Of a DNA stretch of 64,000 nt, positions 37,239 to 47,500 are shown piece after piece. The translations under genes and the position numbers were made by a program. The DNA is from Endozoicomonas sp. 4G (GTDB taxonomy: Bacteria; Pseudomonadota; Gammaproteobacteria; Pseudomonadales; Endozoicomonadaceae): assembly GCF_023822025.1 (NCBI RefSeq), contig NZ_CP082909.1, positions 4,756,001-4,820,000 of the forward strand. The letters are read 5' to 3'. The first letter of the stretch is position 1, and every line of letters starts with the position of its first letter. The notes below the pieces were generated by a model. It searched no databases and was not told the DNA's origin. It worked only from the letters and a program-made list of their open reading frames with translations.

Positions 37239-40001
37239 ATGGCGTTCCTTGATTTTTCCAAAACAAATATTCAATACGGATTGTTCTGGCGCTTCCCAAA
37301 CAAAAAGGGCGTGATTGGTATTTTTGTTTTTTCCCTGCTGGCTATGATGCTAGCTATGATGCTAGCTATGATGCTAGCTATGGTGATTGTGCCGTTATGC
37401 TATTCCTCAAACCTTATTGACTCTCATCATCCCGATGGGCGCAAGGTTCGGATTGAAATCAATGATAGGAAAGCACGCAATAGCACACTGACAGTGACAG
37501 GAGGCAAGCCCGCTGGCAATGCCGATTTTCCCAGTGTCGGCAACGGAGACAACGGAGGCTTCTTTTATTTGCCGCCTCCTCCCTGGGGAGGTGGAGGCGG
37601 CAGGCCATCGGGATTGTTCGAAATTGACCTGACTATTCTACAACCCGTCATCAACTGGCTGATGTCCATAGGTAAGGGTTCTGGTGATGGCCGACAGGCA
37701 GGTAATGAGGATGGTCAACCCTCTGGCAGCAGACCCAATGCAGGAGCAAATGACGCAACTACCCCCCATCAACAGGAGCAAAGCGAAGCACCCGAAAATC
37801 GAGAGAACAAATCACCGGGAGAAGGTAATAGTAGCAGCGGCGATGGCAATAACAGAAAAGACGACAATGGAGAGCAGAGTAAAAATAATGCTTCGACTCA
37901 GGACCTTCAGCTACTTGCCAACGAGCTTTTAGCCATCATTGAAAGCGACGATCCCAACGCTGTTTTTAAATTCAGGGAAATGCTGGATAAGCTGGACATG
38001 CCTCAGCGTTTGCAGGTTCTGGAAACAAAAGGCACAAACATCAGGGGCAATACAGTTACTCCTCTTGAAGCGATATTGGCACTGCCAGGTTCTTCCGATG
38101 AGCACTCAACACGCAACCGATTTATCGAGCAGCTGATAGCAGCCACTGACGACCACTACCTGATGATGTTGTCTGACGACAGCCACCTGATGAGTGCCTC
38201 TGAAACCATAGGTGATTACATCGCTATCACTTCTTTTCGCGATAATGCACTGCGTGTGGATAAACATGAATCTGGACAAATTATTGATACAGAGTGCGCA
38301 GTATGTCAGGAGCAGTTTGTACGCTCGTCAAAGATAGTGAAAACGCCCTGCAATCACCTTTATCACGTAGATTGTTTAAATCAGTGGCTCAAAAAAAGGA
38401 GGTGGGACCAATTAATTAGAAATTGTCCTACCTGTCGTACACAATTAAATGGCTTAACAATAAAACTTAACGACTTTAACAAATTATTGAAAAAATACGA
38501 CAGTTGTCACTCTTTAGTGACTGCAAACAGAGCAACTGAGCAATGTAATAAAACAGAAACAAATTACCCCGCCTTGTACCATTTTATCCAATTTTGCCGA
38601 CATAGCAGCCAGGCATCTGATGATTCACAGTTTGTAAAACTCTTGCGAAGCCTCATTCATCCCGTGACAAAAGCCAGGATCCGCCATGACGATCGAGTCA
38701 ACTCAGCCACCTTCAGCGCCAATAACCACCTTGTGGTGACCGCCAGTCGCGATGGCACTGCAAAAATCTATGCCAATCAGTCCGATGGATCATGGAAGGA
38801 AGAATTCACTATCCGCCACAGTGGTTCGGTCAAATCAGCTAGCTTCAGCGCCGACAGTCGCCGTGTGTTGACCGCCGGCAAAGATGGTAAAGCAAAAATC
38901 TATGTTCGGAAGGAGGATGGATCATGGCAAAAAGAAATCACTATCCGCCACCGTGGGTCCATTAAATCAGCCACCTTCAGCGTCGACAATGGCCGTGTGT
39001 TGACCGCCAGCAAAGATCGTACAGCAAAAATCCATGTTCTGAAGGAGGATGGATCATGGAAAGAAGAAGTAACCATCCGCCATACTTGTCCTATCCATTT
39101 AGCCAGCCTCAGTGCCGATGGTAGTCATGTGGTGACTGTCGGCAAAGATAACCGGGTAAAAATCACGAGCAAATCAGCCGATGGATCATGGCAAAAAAAA
39201 ATTGTCACTGCCCATAAGAGCCGTGTCAACTCAGCCATTTTTAGCCCCAATAACCGCCATGTGGTGACCGCCAGTTACGATGGCACGGCAAAAATCATTA
39301 CCCGGAAAGACGATGACTCATGGGAAGAAGAACTCGCCATCAGCCACATTCGCACCGATGGTCCGATCATGTCAGCCACCTTCAGCCCCGATAGCCAACA
39401 TGTACTGACTGTCGGCAAGGATAATCTGGTTAAAATCATTGGTAAACGGGCCGACGGATCATGGGTAGTAAAAGCCATCATTTCCCACAGTGATCGTGTC
39501 TACTCTGCTGCCTTCAGTCCCGATAGCCACCATGTGGTGACCGCGAGTTTCGACACACAGGCAAAAATCTACGGCGAAAAGACCGATGCATTATGGGAAG
39601 AAGAAATCACTATCCACCACAATGATTGGGTCTTCTCAGCCACCTTCAGTCCCGATAGCCAACATGCAGTTACCACCACTGATGATGGAACGGCAAAAAT
39701 CCATAACTACAAGAATGATGGATCATGGGAAGAAGGACTCACTATCCATCATAATGCTCGGGTCACTTCAGCCACCGTCAGTGCCGATAGCCGCTTTGTG
39801 ATGACCTTTGGTATGGATGGTATCGCGAAAATCAATTACCTGAAGGGCGCCGCTAACCAAATCACTATCCGCCACCCCAATACCATCACCTTAGCCAGCT
39901 TCAGCGCCAATAGCCGCTTTGTGCTAACCCAAAGCTATTTGTCAGACTTTAATGTTCCCGGCAGCATTGTGAAAATTACTGAACTATGGAAGGAAGAGTA
40001 A
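37239..40001 (+). CDS. RING-H2/WD40 repeat protein, intermediate form (array gene 13)
   Basis: This 920-aa copy begins MAFLDFSKTNIQYG and has four LAMM units (last one LAMV). The middle domain is cut exactly as in the 28467 and 31285 genes (SHLM to SASETIGDY), but the RING differs from theirs: ligands run from C353 to C399, preceded by VDKHESGQIIDTE, a variant shared with the genes from 41495 onward. The neck has diverged residues (TANRATEQCNKTETNYPAL). Ten blades follow from about 478. The last 109 bases and the following spacer are duplicated at 41322-41479, on the other side of the DUF29 insert. Confidence 0.9.
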   Translation: MAFLDFSKTNIQYGLFWRFPNKKGVIGIFVFSLLAMMLAMMLAMMLAMVIVPLCYSSNLIDSHHPDGRKVRIEINDRKARNSTLTVTGGKPAGNADFPSVGNGDNGGFFYLPPPPWGGGGGRPSGLFEIDLTILQPVINWLMSIGKGSGDGRQAGNEDGQPSGSRPNAGANDATTPHQQEQSEAPENRENKSPGEGNSSSGDGNNRKDDNGEQSKNNASTQDLQLLANELLAIIESDDPNAVFKFREMLDKLDMPQRLQVLETKGTNIRGNTVTPLEAILALPGSSDEHSTRNRFIEQLIAATDDHYLMMLSDDSHLMSASETIGDYIAITSFRDNALRVDKHESGQIIDTECAVCQEQFVRSSKIVKTPCNHLYHVDCLNQWLKKRRWDQLIRNCPTCRTQLNGLTIKLNDFNKLLKKYDSCHSLVTANRATEQCNKTETNYPALYHFIQFCRHSSQASDDSQFVKLLRSLIHPVTKARIRHDDRVNSATFSANNHLVVTASRDGTAKIYANQSDGSWKEEFTIRHSGSVKSASFSADSRRVLTAGKDGKAKIYVRKEDGSWQKEITIRHRGSIKSATFSVDNGRVLTASKDRTAKIHVLKEDGSWKEEVTIRHTCPIHLASLSADGSHVVTVGKDNRVKITSKSADGSWQKKIVTAHKSRVNSAIFSPNNRHVVTASYDGTAKIITRKDDDSWEEELAISHIRTDGPIMSATFSPDSQHVLTVGKDNLVKIIGKRADGSWVVKAIISHSDRVYSAAFSPDSHHVVTASFDTQAKIYGEKTDALWEEEITIHHNDWVFSATFSPDSQHAVTTTDDGTAKIHNYKNDGSWEEGLTIHHNARVTSATVSADSRFVMTFGMDGIAKINYLKGAANQITIRHPNTITLASFSANSRFVLTQSYLSDFNVPGSIVKITELWKEE
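37336..37384 (+). repeat. 12-bp LAMM-encoding tandem repeat (4 units)
   Basis: GCTATGATGCTA units in the hydrophobic segment of the 37239 gene. Confidence 0.9.
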
Positions 40002-40050
40002 CTCCAGCAACGTCCCGGAAATTCTTGGCTATTCTCTGATGCAGTACCAA
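39893..40050 (+). repeat. Left 158-bp direct repeat flanking the DUF29 insert
   Basis: The end of the 37239 gene plus most of its spacer, from AGCCAGCTTCAG to GATGCAGTACCAA, is repeated with about two mismatches at 41322-41479. Both copies are 158 bp. Confidence 0.93.
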
Positions 40051-40109
40051 ACCAGCCCGAACCCCCGGGCAAAGCCCCCGGCAAAGGCATCTGTGCTTTG
40101 GTAATTCAT
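40051..40109 (-). pseudogene. Short 5' fragment of the same phage-like gene as at 4363-4518
   Basis: About 20 codons, MNYQSTDAFAGGFARGFGLV, start at 40109 on the minus strand and stop matching at the array junction at 40050. It is divergent to the DUF29 gene pair, as in the first cassette. Confidence 0.6.
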
Positions 40110-40185
40110 TTTGCGTCCTTTCTGTTATTTGCCTACAGTGGTAGGGCAATGGAGTATTAACAAGGTATCAAGTTGAGGTAAAACG

Positions 40186-40683
40186 ATGAATAGCTTATAT
40201 GAGACTGACTATCACCAGTGGCTAACCAATCAGGTAGCTTTGCTGAGAGATCGTAATTTTGACCAGTTGGATTTAGAAAATTTGTTGGAGGACTTGGAGT
40301 TGGGTATAGAATCCAAGGTAGATAATCTTGAGCATTTTCTGATAAATCTTATACACCACTTGCTTAAAATGGATTACCAAACGACGGTATTAAAGGACAC
40401 TGTAGCAACGGAAAGAGTGCTTAAAGGTTGGATGGTTACGGTATGCACCTGTAGGAGTGGGATTAATAAACTAATCAGAAAAAATCACAGTTTAGCACCG
40501 AGAATTGAGGGTGCTTTAAAGGTGGCTTATGCCTATGGTAAACAAGACGCCATTAAAGCTATGAACCTTTATGTTAATAAAAACCAGAAACTTGATAACA
40601 ATAGCTTTCCAGATGAATGCCCTTGGTCTTACGATCAGTTAATGACCGAAGACTGGTATCCACTGAACGGAGTTGAACTATGA
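40186..40683 (+). CDS. DUF29 family protein (type A)
   Basis: This 165-aa protein opens with MNSLYETDYHQWLTNQVALL and continues with QLDLENLLEDLELG, a helical core (LINLIHHLLKMDYQT) and CPWSYDQLM near the end, all DUF29 hallmarks. Its function is unknown. It shares the upstream region and GAGGT ribosome-binding site with the DUF29 gene at 4595. The stop overlaps the start of the next DUF29 gene by four bases (ATGA), so the two are translationally coupled. The frameshifted fragment at 5101 derives from this type. Confidence 0.85.
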   Translation: MNSLYETDYHQWLTNQVALLRDRNFDQLDLENLLEDLELGIESKVDNLEHFLINLIHHLLKMDYQTTVLKDTVATERVLKGWMVTVCTCRSGINKLIRKNHSLAPRIEGALKVAYAYGKQDAIKAMNLYVNKNQKLDNNSFPDECPWSYDQLMTEDWYPLNGVEL

Positions 40684-41174
40684 GCAGCTTATACGAGACT
40701 GACTACCATCAATGGCTGAGTCAGCAACGGGAATTCCTCATTCAAGGGCAGTTAGATCAGTTAGATGTTGAAAACTTGATTGAGGAATTGGAGTTGGGTA
40801 TTAAGCAAGACTTTAAGACATTAAAATCACACTTGATGATCCTATTGACACACTTATTAAAATGGGATTATCAGGAAAAAGTTTTACAAGACCCGTGGGT
40901 TGAGAAATATGTAAAACATACATGGCTGCCAAGCATTAATAACCCAAGGGCACAAATTCAAGAATTGATTAAAAACAATGCCAATCTAAAACACCAGATA
41001 AGCGAAGCTTTAATTCAAACTTATTCTACGGCTAAACAAAGAGCAATTAGGGAAATGAGTAAATATGCTCGACATGAGAACCAGAAGCTTAACGAAAATA
41101 GCTTCCCTGGTGAATGCCCTTGGAGTTTTGAGCAGATAATGGATGATGATTGGCCCGTTCTGAGGAAAAAGTAG
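40680..41174 (+). CDS. DUF29 family protein (type B)
   Basis: This 164-aa protein (MSSLYETDYHQWLSQQREFL, then QLDVENLIEELELG, LLKWDYQEKVLQDPW and CPWSFEQIMD) is a close relative of the protein at 4595, and less close to its neighbour. The order is A-B here and B-A in the first cassette. The ATG overlaps the preceding stop (ATGA). A stem-loop follows the stop at 41185-41209. Confidence 0.85.
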   Translation: MSSLYETDYHQWLSQQREFLIQGQLDQLDVENLIEELELGIKQDFKTLKSHLMILLTHLLKWDYQEKVLQDPWVEKYVKHTWLPSINNPRAQIQELIKNNANLKHQISEALIQTYSTAKQRAIREMSKYARHENQKLNENSFPGECPWSFEQIMDDDWPVLRKK

Positions 41175-41184
41175 TAAAACGACC

Positions 41185-41209
41185 CGCCAGAAACCTACCC
41201 CTTCTGGCG
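41185..41209. terminator. Stem-loop after the DUF29 pair (possible terminator)
   Basis: CGCCAGAA at 41185-41192 and TTCTGGCG at 41202-41209 form a perfect 8-bp stem with a 9-base loop ten bases after the DUF29 stop. No U-run follows, so a rho-independent terminator is only possible. It also covers the stop of the small minus-strand frame. Confidence 0.4.
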
Positions 41210-41305
41210 CTGCTCCATCTTCTGCAACCGCTTATCAAGGTTTCGCAACCCACCAATAGCCACCATCACCACATCGCCCACATCCACCTGCCTGCCATCG
41301 CTCAT
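41195..41305 (-). CDS. Small phage-like ORF (36 aa)
   Basis: The minus-strand frame MSDGRQVDVGDVVMVAIGG continues as NLDKRLQKMEQRQKG, a short hydrophobic strand followed by a charged helix. Its start codon lies at the junction with the array tail fragment, so it may be the end of a longer gene. With the MNYQSTDAF fragment on the other side, it suggests that the DUF29 pair sits inside a piece of phage-like DNA. I do not recognise the family. Confidence 0.35.
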   Translation of the reverse strand: MSDGRQVDVGDVVMVAIGGLRNLDKRLQKMEQRQKG

Positions 41306-41430
41306 CCAATCCAATCTTCTCAGCCAGCTTCAGCGCCGATAGCCGCTTTGTGCTGACCCAAAGCTATTTGTCAGACTTTAATGTTCCCGGCAGCATTGTG
41401 AAAATTACTGAACTATGGAAGGAAGAGTAA
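41306..41430 (+). pseudogene. Orphan 3' tail of an array gene
   Basis: About 41 codons encode the last blade and ITELWKEE, nearly identical to the end of the 37239 gene. No upstream part exists; it joins phage-like DNA at about 41306. It is the protein-coding part of the right-hand 158-bp direct repeat. Confidence 0.9.
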
Positions 41431-41479
41431 CTCCAGCAACGTCCCGGAAATTCTTGGCTATTCTCTGATGCAGTACCAA
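41322..41479 (+). repeat. Right 158-bp direct repeat flanking the DUF29 insert
   Basis: Second copy of 39893-40050, with about two mismatches. It restores the array spacer in front of the 41495 gene. Confidence 0.93.
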
Positions 41480-41494
41480 TAATGAGATCCGCCC

Positions 41495-44494
41495 ATGGCG
41501 TTCCTTTATCTTTACAGAACAGACATTCAACACGGATTGTCCTGGTGTTTTCTGGCAAACAATAAGGGCGTGGTTGGTATTTTTGTTCTTTCCTTGCTGG
41601 CTATGATGGTTGTACCGCTATGTTATTCCTCAAACCTTATTGACCGTCATCATCTCGATGGGCACAAGGTTCGGACTGAAATCAATGATGAGAAAACCCA
41701 CAATAGCACCCTGACAGTGACAGGAGGCAAACCTGCTGGCAACGCCGATTTTCCCAGTGTCGGCAACGGAGACAACGGAGGCAACGGGGGCTTCTTTTAT
41801 TTGCCGCCTCCTCCCTGGGGAGGTGGCGGCGGCAGGCTATCGGGATTGTTCGAAATTGACCTGACTGTTCTGCAACCCGTCATCAACCGGCTGATGTCCA
41901 TAGGTAAGAATTCTGTCGATGGCCGACAGGCAGCCAATGAGGATGGTCAACCCTCTGGCAGCAGTCCCACAGGATCAAATGATGCAAATATCCACCTCCA
42001 TCAAGAGGAAAATCAACAGGAAAAAAGAGAATCACCTGAAAATCGAGAGAACCAATCACCAGGAGAAGGCAATGATAGCAGTGGAGATGGCAATAACAGA
42101 AAAGACGACAATGGAGAGAAGAGTGAAAATAATGCTTCGACTCAAGACCTTCAGGTACTTGCCAATGAGCTTTTAGCCATCATTGCAAGCGACGAACCCA
42201 ACGCCGCTTTTAAATTCAGGGAAATGTTAGAGATGCTGGACATGCCTCAGCGTTTGCAGGTTCTGGAAACAAAAGGCACAAACATCAGGGGCAATACGGT
42301 TACTCCTCTCGAGGCGATATTGGCACTGCCGCGTTCTGCCCATAAGTACTCAACACGCAACCGATTTATCGGGCAGCTGATAGAAGCCGCTGGCAACAAC
42401 CGCCAGATGATTTTGCCCAAGATTGTTCTGGACATAATCCACAAGCTTAACCAATCTCACCAACAACCACAGATAGGGGATTTTGAAAAATGTTGCTTTA
42501 CTGAGTACTTCTTTCAATTGTTCCTGATTCATTTAAACCCGGTTGAGCGTATTCGCAATCTATTAGAAAAAATATCAGATTTAGCCATAAGGAATGAGGT
42601 TATAAATAATACACAATCATTGACATTTCCCACCTCTTTTCTGGATACCTTGAAACGACTTAACCAGCACCCATCGTTCCGTGAATTAATACGCTTATCA
42701 AATGAACAGCGTATTCAAAATAATTACATAGCGACCACTACTTTTCGCGATAATGCACTGCGTGTGGATAAACATGAATCCGGAAAAATCATTGATTCAG
42801 AGTGCGCGATATGTAAGGAGCAGTTTGAACGCTCGTCAAATATAGTGAAAACCTCCTGTAATCACCTTTATCACGTTGATTGTTTAAGTCAGTGGCTCAA
42901 AAAAAGGAGGCAGGATCGTGCATTTCAAGATTGTCCTGTCTGTCGTACACAATTAAATGGCTTAAGGATAAAAGTTAACGACTTTAACAAACTATTGAAA
43001 AAATACGACGGTTGTCATTCTTTAGCCACTGCAGAAAGAGCAGTTAAGGAATGGAATAAAGCAGAAACAAGTTATGCAACCTTGTACCATTTTATCCAAT
43101 TTTGCCGACATAGCAGCCAGGCATCTGATGATTCACAGTTTGTAAAACTCTTGCGATGCCTCATTCATCCAGCGAAAAAAGCCGAAATTATCCATCGCGG
43201 CGATATCAACTCAGCCGTCTTCAGTCCCAATAACCACCGTGTGGTGACTGCCAGTAACGACGGCACTGCGAAAATCTATGTCTATCAGGCCGATGGATCG
43301 TGGCGGGAAGAGTTCACTATCCACCACGATAGTCGGGTCAAATTAGCCAGCTTCAGCGCCGATAGTAGCCGTGTGTTGACCGCCAGTGGCGACGGGACAG
43401 CAAAAATCCATGTTCTGAAGGAGAATCGATCATGGCAAGAAGAAGTGACCATCAGCCATGATGGTCCGATCTATTTAGCCGAATTCAGCGCCGATAGTAG
43501 CCATGTGTTGACCGCCAGCAGAGATGGGACAGCAAAAATCCATGGTCAGAAGAAGGATAGATCATGGAAAAGAGAGGTGACCATCAACCATGATGGTCCG
43601 ATCAATATAGCCAGCTTCAGTAATGATGGTAGCCATGTGATGACTGTCGGCGAAGATAACCTGGTGAAAATCACGGGCAAATCCGCCGATGGATCATGGC
43701 AAGTAAAATTTATCGTTATCCATGAGGACTGGGTCAACTCAGCCAACTTTAGCCCCGATAACCGCTATCTGGTGACCGCAAGTGACGACGGCACGGCAAA
43801 AATCACTGGCCAGAAAGACGATGGATCATGGCAAGAAGAGTACATTAGCATCAATGGTTCGATCTTTGCGACCAACTTCAGCCCCGATAGCCGACATGTA
43901 CTGACTGTCGGCAGGGATGATAATCTGGTTAAAATCATTGGTAAAAGGGCCGACGGATCATGGGGAGTAAAAACCATCATTTCTCATAGTGATCTTGTCA
44001 GCACCGCCATCTTCAGTCCCGATAGCCGCCATGTGATGACCACCAGTCTCGACAATCAGGCAAAAATCTACGGTGAAAAGACCGATGCATTATGGGAAGA
44101 AGAAATCACTATCCACCACAATGATTTGGTCTTCACAGCCATCTTCAGTCCCGATAGCCAACATGCGGTAATCGCCAGTGATGATGGAACGGCAAAAATC
44201 CATAACCTCAAGCATGATGGGTCGTGGGAAGAAGGGCGCACTATCTATGATATACGTCAGGCCTCTGACGCCAGCTTCAGTCCCGATGGCCGCTTTGTGA
44301 TGACCTTTGGGAATGGTCTCGCGAAAATCAATGACCTGAATGGCGCTGCCCAAATCAATATCCGCCACTTCTATCCAATCTTCACAGCCAGCTTCAGCGC
44401 CAATAGCCGCTTTGTACTGACCCAAAGTTTTTTGTCAGACCCTGATGGTTTCGGCGAAATTGTGAAAATTACTGAACTATGGAAGGAAGAGTAA
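41495..44494 (+). CDS. RING-H2/WD40 repeat protein, full form (array gene 14)
   Basis: This 999-aa copy starts MAFLYLYRTDIQHGLSWCF and has one LAMM unit. The linker carries EENQQEKRESPENREN, shared with the two other long genes at 44559 and 50116. The middle domain is complete (about 216-408). RING-H2 ligands C437, C440, C455, H457, H460, C463, C480 and C483 are intact. Ten blades follow from about 563; blade 6 is shortened (YISINGSIFATNFSPDS) and carries RDDNLVKI. The next gene is a near twin over most of its length. Confidence 0.9.
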   Translation: MAFLYLYRTDIQHGLSWCFLANNKGVVGIFVLSLLAMMVVPLCYSSNLIDRHHLDGHKVRTEINDEKTHNSTLTVTGGKPAGNADFPSVGNGDNGGNGGFFYLPPPPWGGGGGRLSGLFEIDLTVLQPVINRLMSIGKNSVDGRQAANEDGQPSGSSPTGSNDANIHLHQEENQQEKRESPENRENQSPGEGNDSSGDGNNRKDDNGEKSENNASTQDLQVLANELLAIIASDEPNAAFKFREMLEMLDMPQRLQVLETKGTNIRGNTVTPLEAILALPRSAHKYSTRNRFIGQLIEAAGNNRQMILPKIVLDIIHKLNQSHQQPQIGDFEKCCFTEYFFQLFLIHLNPVERIRNLLEKISDLAIRNEVINNTQSLTFPTSFLDTLKRLNQHPSFRELIRLSNEQRIQNNYIATTTFRDNALRVDKHESGKIIDSECAICKEQFERSSNIVKTSCNHLYHVDCLSQWLKKRRQDRAFQDCPVCRTQLNGLRIKVNDFNKLLKKYDGCHSLATAERAVKEWNKAETSYATLYHFIQFCRHSSQASDDSQFVKLLRCLIHPAKKAEIIHRGDINSAVFSPNNHRVVTASNDGTAKIYVYQADGSWREEFTIHHDSRVKLASFSADSSRVLTASGDGTAKIHVLKENRSWQEEVTISHDGPIYLAEFSADSSHVLTASRDGTAKIHGQKKDRSWKREVTINHDGPINIASFSNDGSHVMTVGEDNLVKITGKSADGSWQVKFIVIHEDWVNSANFSPDNRYLVTASDDGTAKITGQKDDGSWQEEYISINGSIFATNFSPDSRHVLTVGRDDNLVKIIGKRADGSWGVKTIISHSDLVSTAIFSPDSRHVMTTSLDNQAKIYGEKTDALWEEEITIHHNDLVFTAIFSPDSQHAVIASDDGTAKIHNLKHDGSWEEGRTIYDIRQASDASFSPDGRFVMTFGNGLAKINDLNGAAQINIRHFYPIFTASFSANSRFVLTQSFLSDPDGFGEIVKITELWKEE

Positions 44495-44558
44495 CTCCAA
44501 CAACGTCCCGGAAATTCTTGGCTATTCTCTGATGCAGTACCAATAATGAGAGTCACCC

Positions 44559-47500
44559 ATGGCGTTCCTTTATTTTTACAGAACAGACATTCAACACGGA
44601 TTGTCCTGGCGTTTTCTGGCAAATAATAAGGGCGTGGTTGGTATTTTTACTTTTTCCCTGCTAGCTATGATGCTAGCTATGATGCTAGCTATGATGATTG
44701 TGCCGTTATGCTATTCCTCAACCCTTATTGACCGTCATCATCCTGATGGGCGCAAGGTTCGGATTGAGATCAATGATGGGAAAACCCGCAATAGCACCCT
44801 GACAGTGATAGGAGGCAAGCCCGCTGGCAACGCCGATTTTCCCAGTGTCGGCAACGGAGACAACGGAGGCAACGGGGGCTTCTTTTATTTGCCGCCTCCT
44901 CCCTGGGGAGGTGGCGGCGGCAGGCCATCGGGATTGTTCGAAATTGACCTGGCTATTCTGCAACCCGTCATCAACTGGCTGATGCCCATAGGTAAGGATT
45001 CTGGTGATGGCCGACAGGCAGCCAATGAGGATGGTCAACCCTCTGGCAGCAGACCCACAGGATCAAATGATGCAAATAACCACCACCCTCAACAGGAAAA
45101 TCAACAGGAAAAAAGAGAATCACCTGAAAATCGAGAGAACAAATCACCAGGAGAAGGCAATGATAGCAGTGGAGATGGCAATAACAGAAAAGACGACAAT
45201 GGAGAGGAAAGTCAAAATAATGCTTCGACTGAGGACCTTCAGATACTTGCCAACGAGCTTCTGGCCATCATTGCAAGCGACGAACCCAACGCCGCTTTTA
45301 AATTCAGGGAAATGTTAGAGATGCTGGACATGCCTCAGCGTTTGCAGGTTCTGGAAACAAAAGGCACAAACATCAAGGGCAATACGGTTACTCCTCTTGA
45401 GGCGATATTGGCACTGCCGCGTTCTTCCCATAAGTACTCAACACGCAACCGATTTATCGGGCAGCTGATAGAAGCCGCTGGCAACAACCGCCAGATGATT
45501 TTGTCTGAAATTGTTCTGGACATAATCCACAAGCTCAACCAATCTCACCAACAACCACAGATAGGGGATTTCGAAAAATGTTGCTTTACTGAGTACTTCC
45601 TTCAATTGTCCCTGCTTCATTCAAACCCGGTTGAGCGTATTCGCAATCTATTAGAAAAAATATCAGATTTAGCCATCAGGAGTGAGATTATAAATAATGC
45701 GCAATCATTGACATTTCCCACCTCTTTTCTGGATACCTTGAAACGATTTAACCAGCACTCATCGCTCCATGAATTATTACGCTTATCAAATGAACTGCGT
45801 GTACAAAATGATTACATAGCGACCACTGCTTTCGGCGATAATGCACTGCGTGTGGATAAATATGAATCCAGAAAAATTATTGATGCAGAGTGCGCGATAT
45901 GTAAGGAGCCGTTTGAACGCTCGTCAAATATAGTGAAAACGCCCTGTAATCACCTTTATCACGTTGATTGTTTAAGTCAGTGGCTCAAAAAAAGGTTGCA
46001 GGATCGTTCAATTAGAAATTGTCCTACCTGTCGTACACAATTAAATGGCTTAAGAAAAAAAATTAACGACTTTAACAAACTATTGAAAAAATACGACGAT
46101 TGTCATTCTTTAGCTATTGCAGAAAGAGCAGTCAAGGAATGGGATAAAGCAGAAACAAGTTATGCAACCTTGTACCATTTTGTCCAATTTTGCCGACATA
46201 GCAGCCAGGCATCTGATGATTCACAGTTTGTAAAACTCTTGCGAACCCTCATTCATCCCATGAACAAAGCCGAAATTATCCATCGCGGCAAGATCAACTC
46301 AGCCGTCTTCAGCCCCAATAACCACCGTGTGGTGACCGCCAGTGACGACGGCACTGCGAAAATCTATGTCTATCAGTCCGATGGATCCTGGCGGGAAGAG
46401 TTCACTATCCTCCACGATGGTATGGTCAAATTAGCCCGCTTCAGCGCCGATAGTCGCCGTGTGTTGACCGCCTGTAGCGATGGGACAGCAAAACTCCATA
46501 TTCTGAAGGAGGATGAATCATGGCAAGAAGAAGTGACCATCAGCCATGATGGTCCGATCCATTTAGCCGAATTCAGCGCCGATAGTAGCCGTGTGTTGAC
46601 CGCCAGCAGAGATGGGACAGCAAAAATCCATGGTCAGAAGGAGGATAGATCATGGAAAAAAGAAGGGACTATCAACCATCATGGTATGATCTATGTAGCC
46701 AGATTCAGTGCTGATGGTAGCCATGTGGTGACTGTCGGCGATGATAATCTGGTGAAAATCACGGGCAAATCTGCCAATGGATCATGGCAAGTAAAATTTA
46801 TCGTTATCCATGAGGGCTGGCTCAACGCAGTCAACTTTAGCCCCGATAACCGCTATCTGGTGACCGCCTGTGAAGACGACACGGCAAAAATCATTGGCCA
46901 GAAAGACGATGGATCATGGGAAGAAGAATACACTAGCACCGGTGGTCCGATCTTTGAGGCCCACTTCAGCCCCGATAGCCGACATGTAATGACTGTCGGC
47001 AGGGATGATAATCTGGTTAAAATCATTGGTAAAAGGGCCGACGGATCATGGGGAGCAAAAGCCATCATTTCCCATAGTAATCTTATCAACACAGCCATCT
47101 TCAGTCCCGATAGCCGCCATGTGATGACCACCAGTCACGACGATCAGGCAAAAATCTACGGCGAAAAGACCGATGCATTATGGGAAGAAGAAATCACTAT
47201 CCACCACAATGATTTGATCTTAACAGCCATCTTCAGCCCCGATAGCCAACATGCAGTCATCACCAGTTATGATGGAACGGCAAAAATCCATAACCTCAAG
47301 AATGATGGATCATGGGAAGAAGGACGCACTATCCATGATATACGTCAGGCCTCTCATGCCAGCTTCAGTGCCGATGGCCGCTTTGTGATGACCTTTGGGA
47401 ATGTGATCGATGGGATCGATGGGATCGATGGGGCCGTGAAAATCAATGACCTGAATGGCGCTATCAAAATCGTTATCCGCTACGTCCGCCCAATCTTCTC

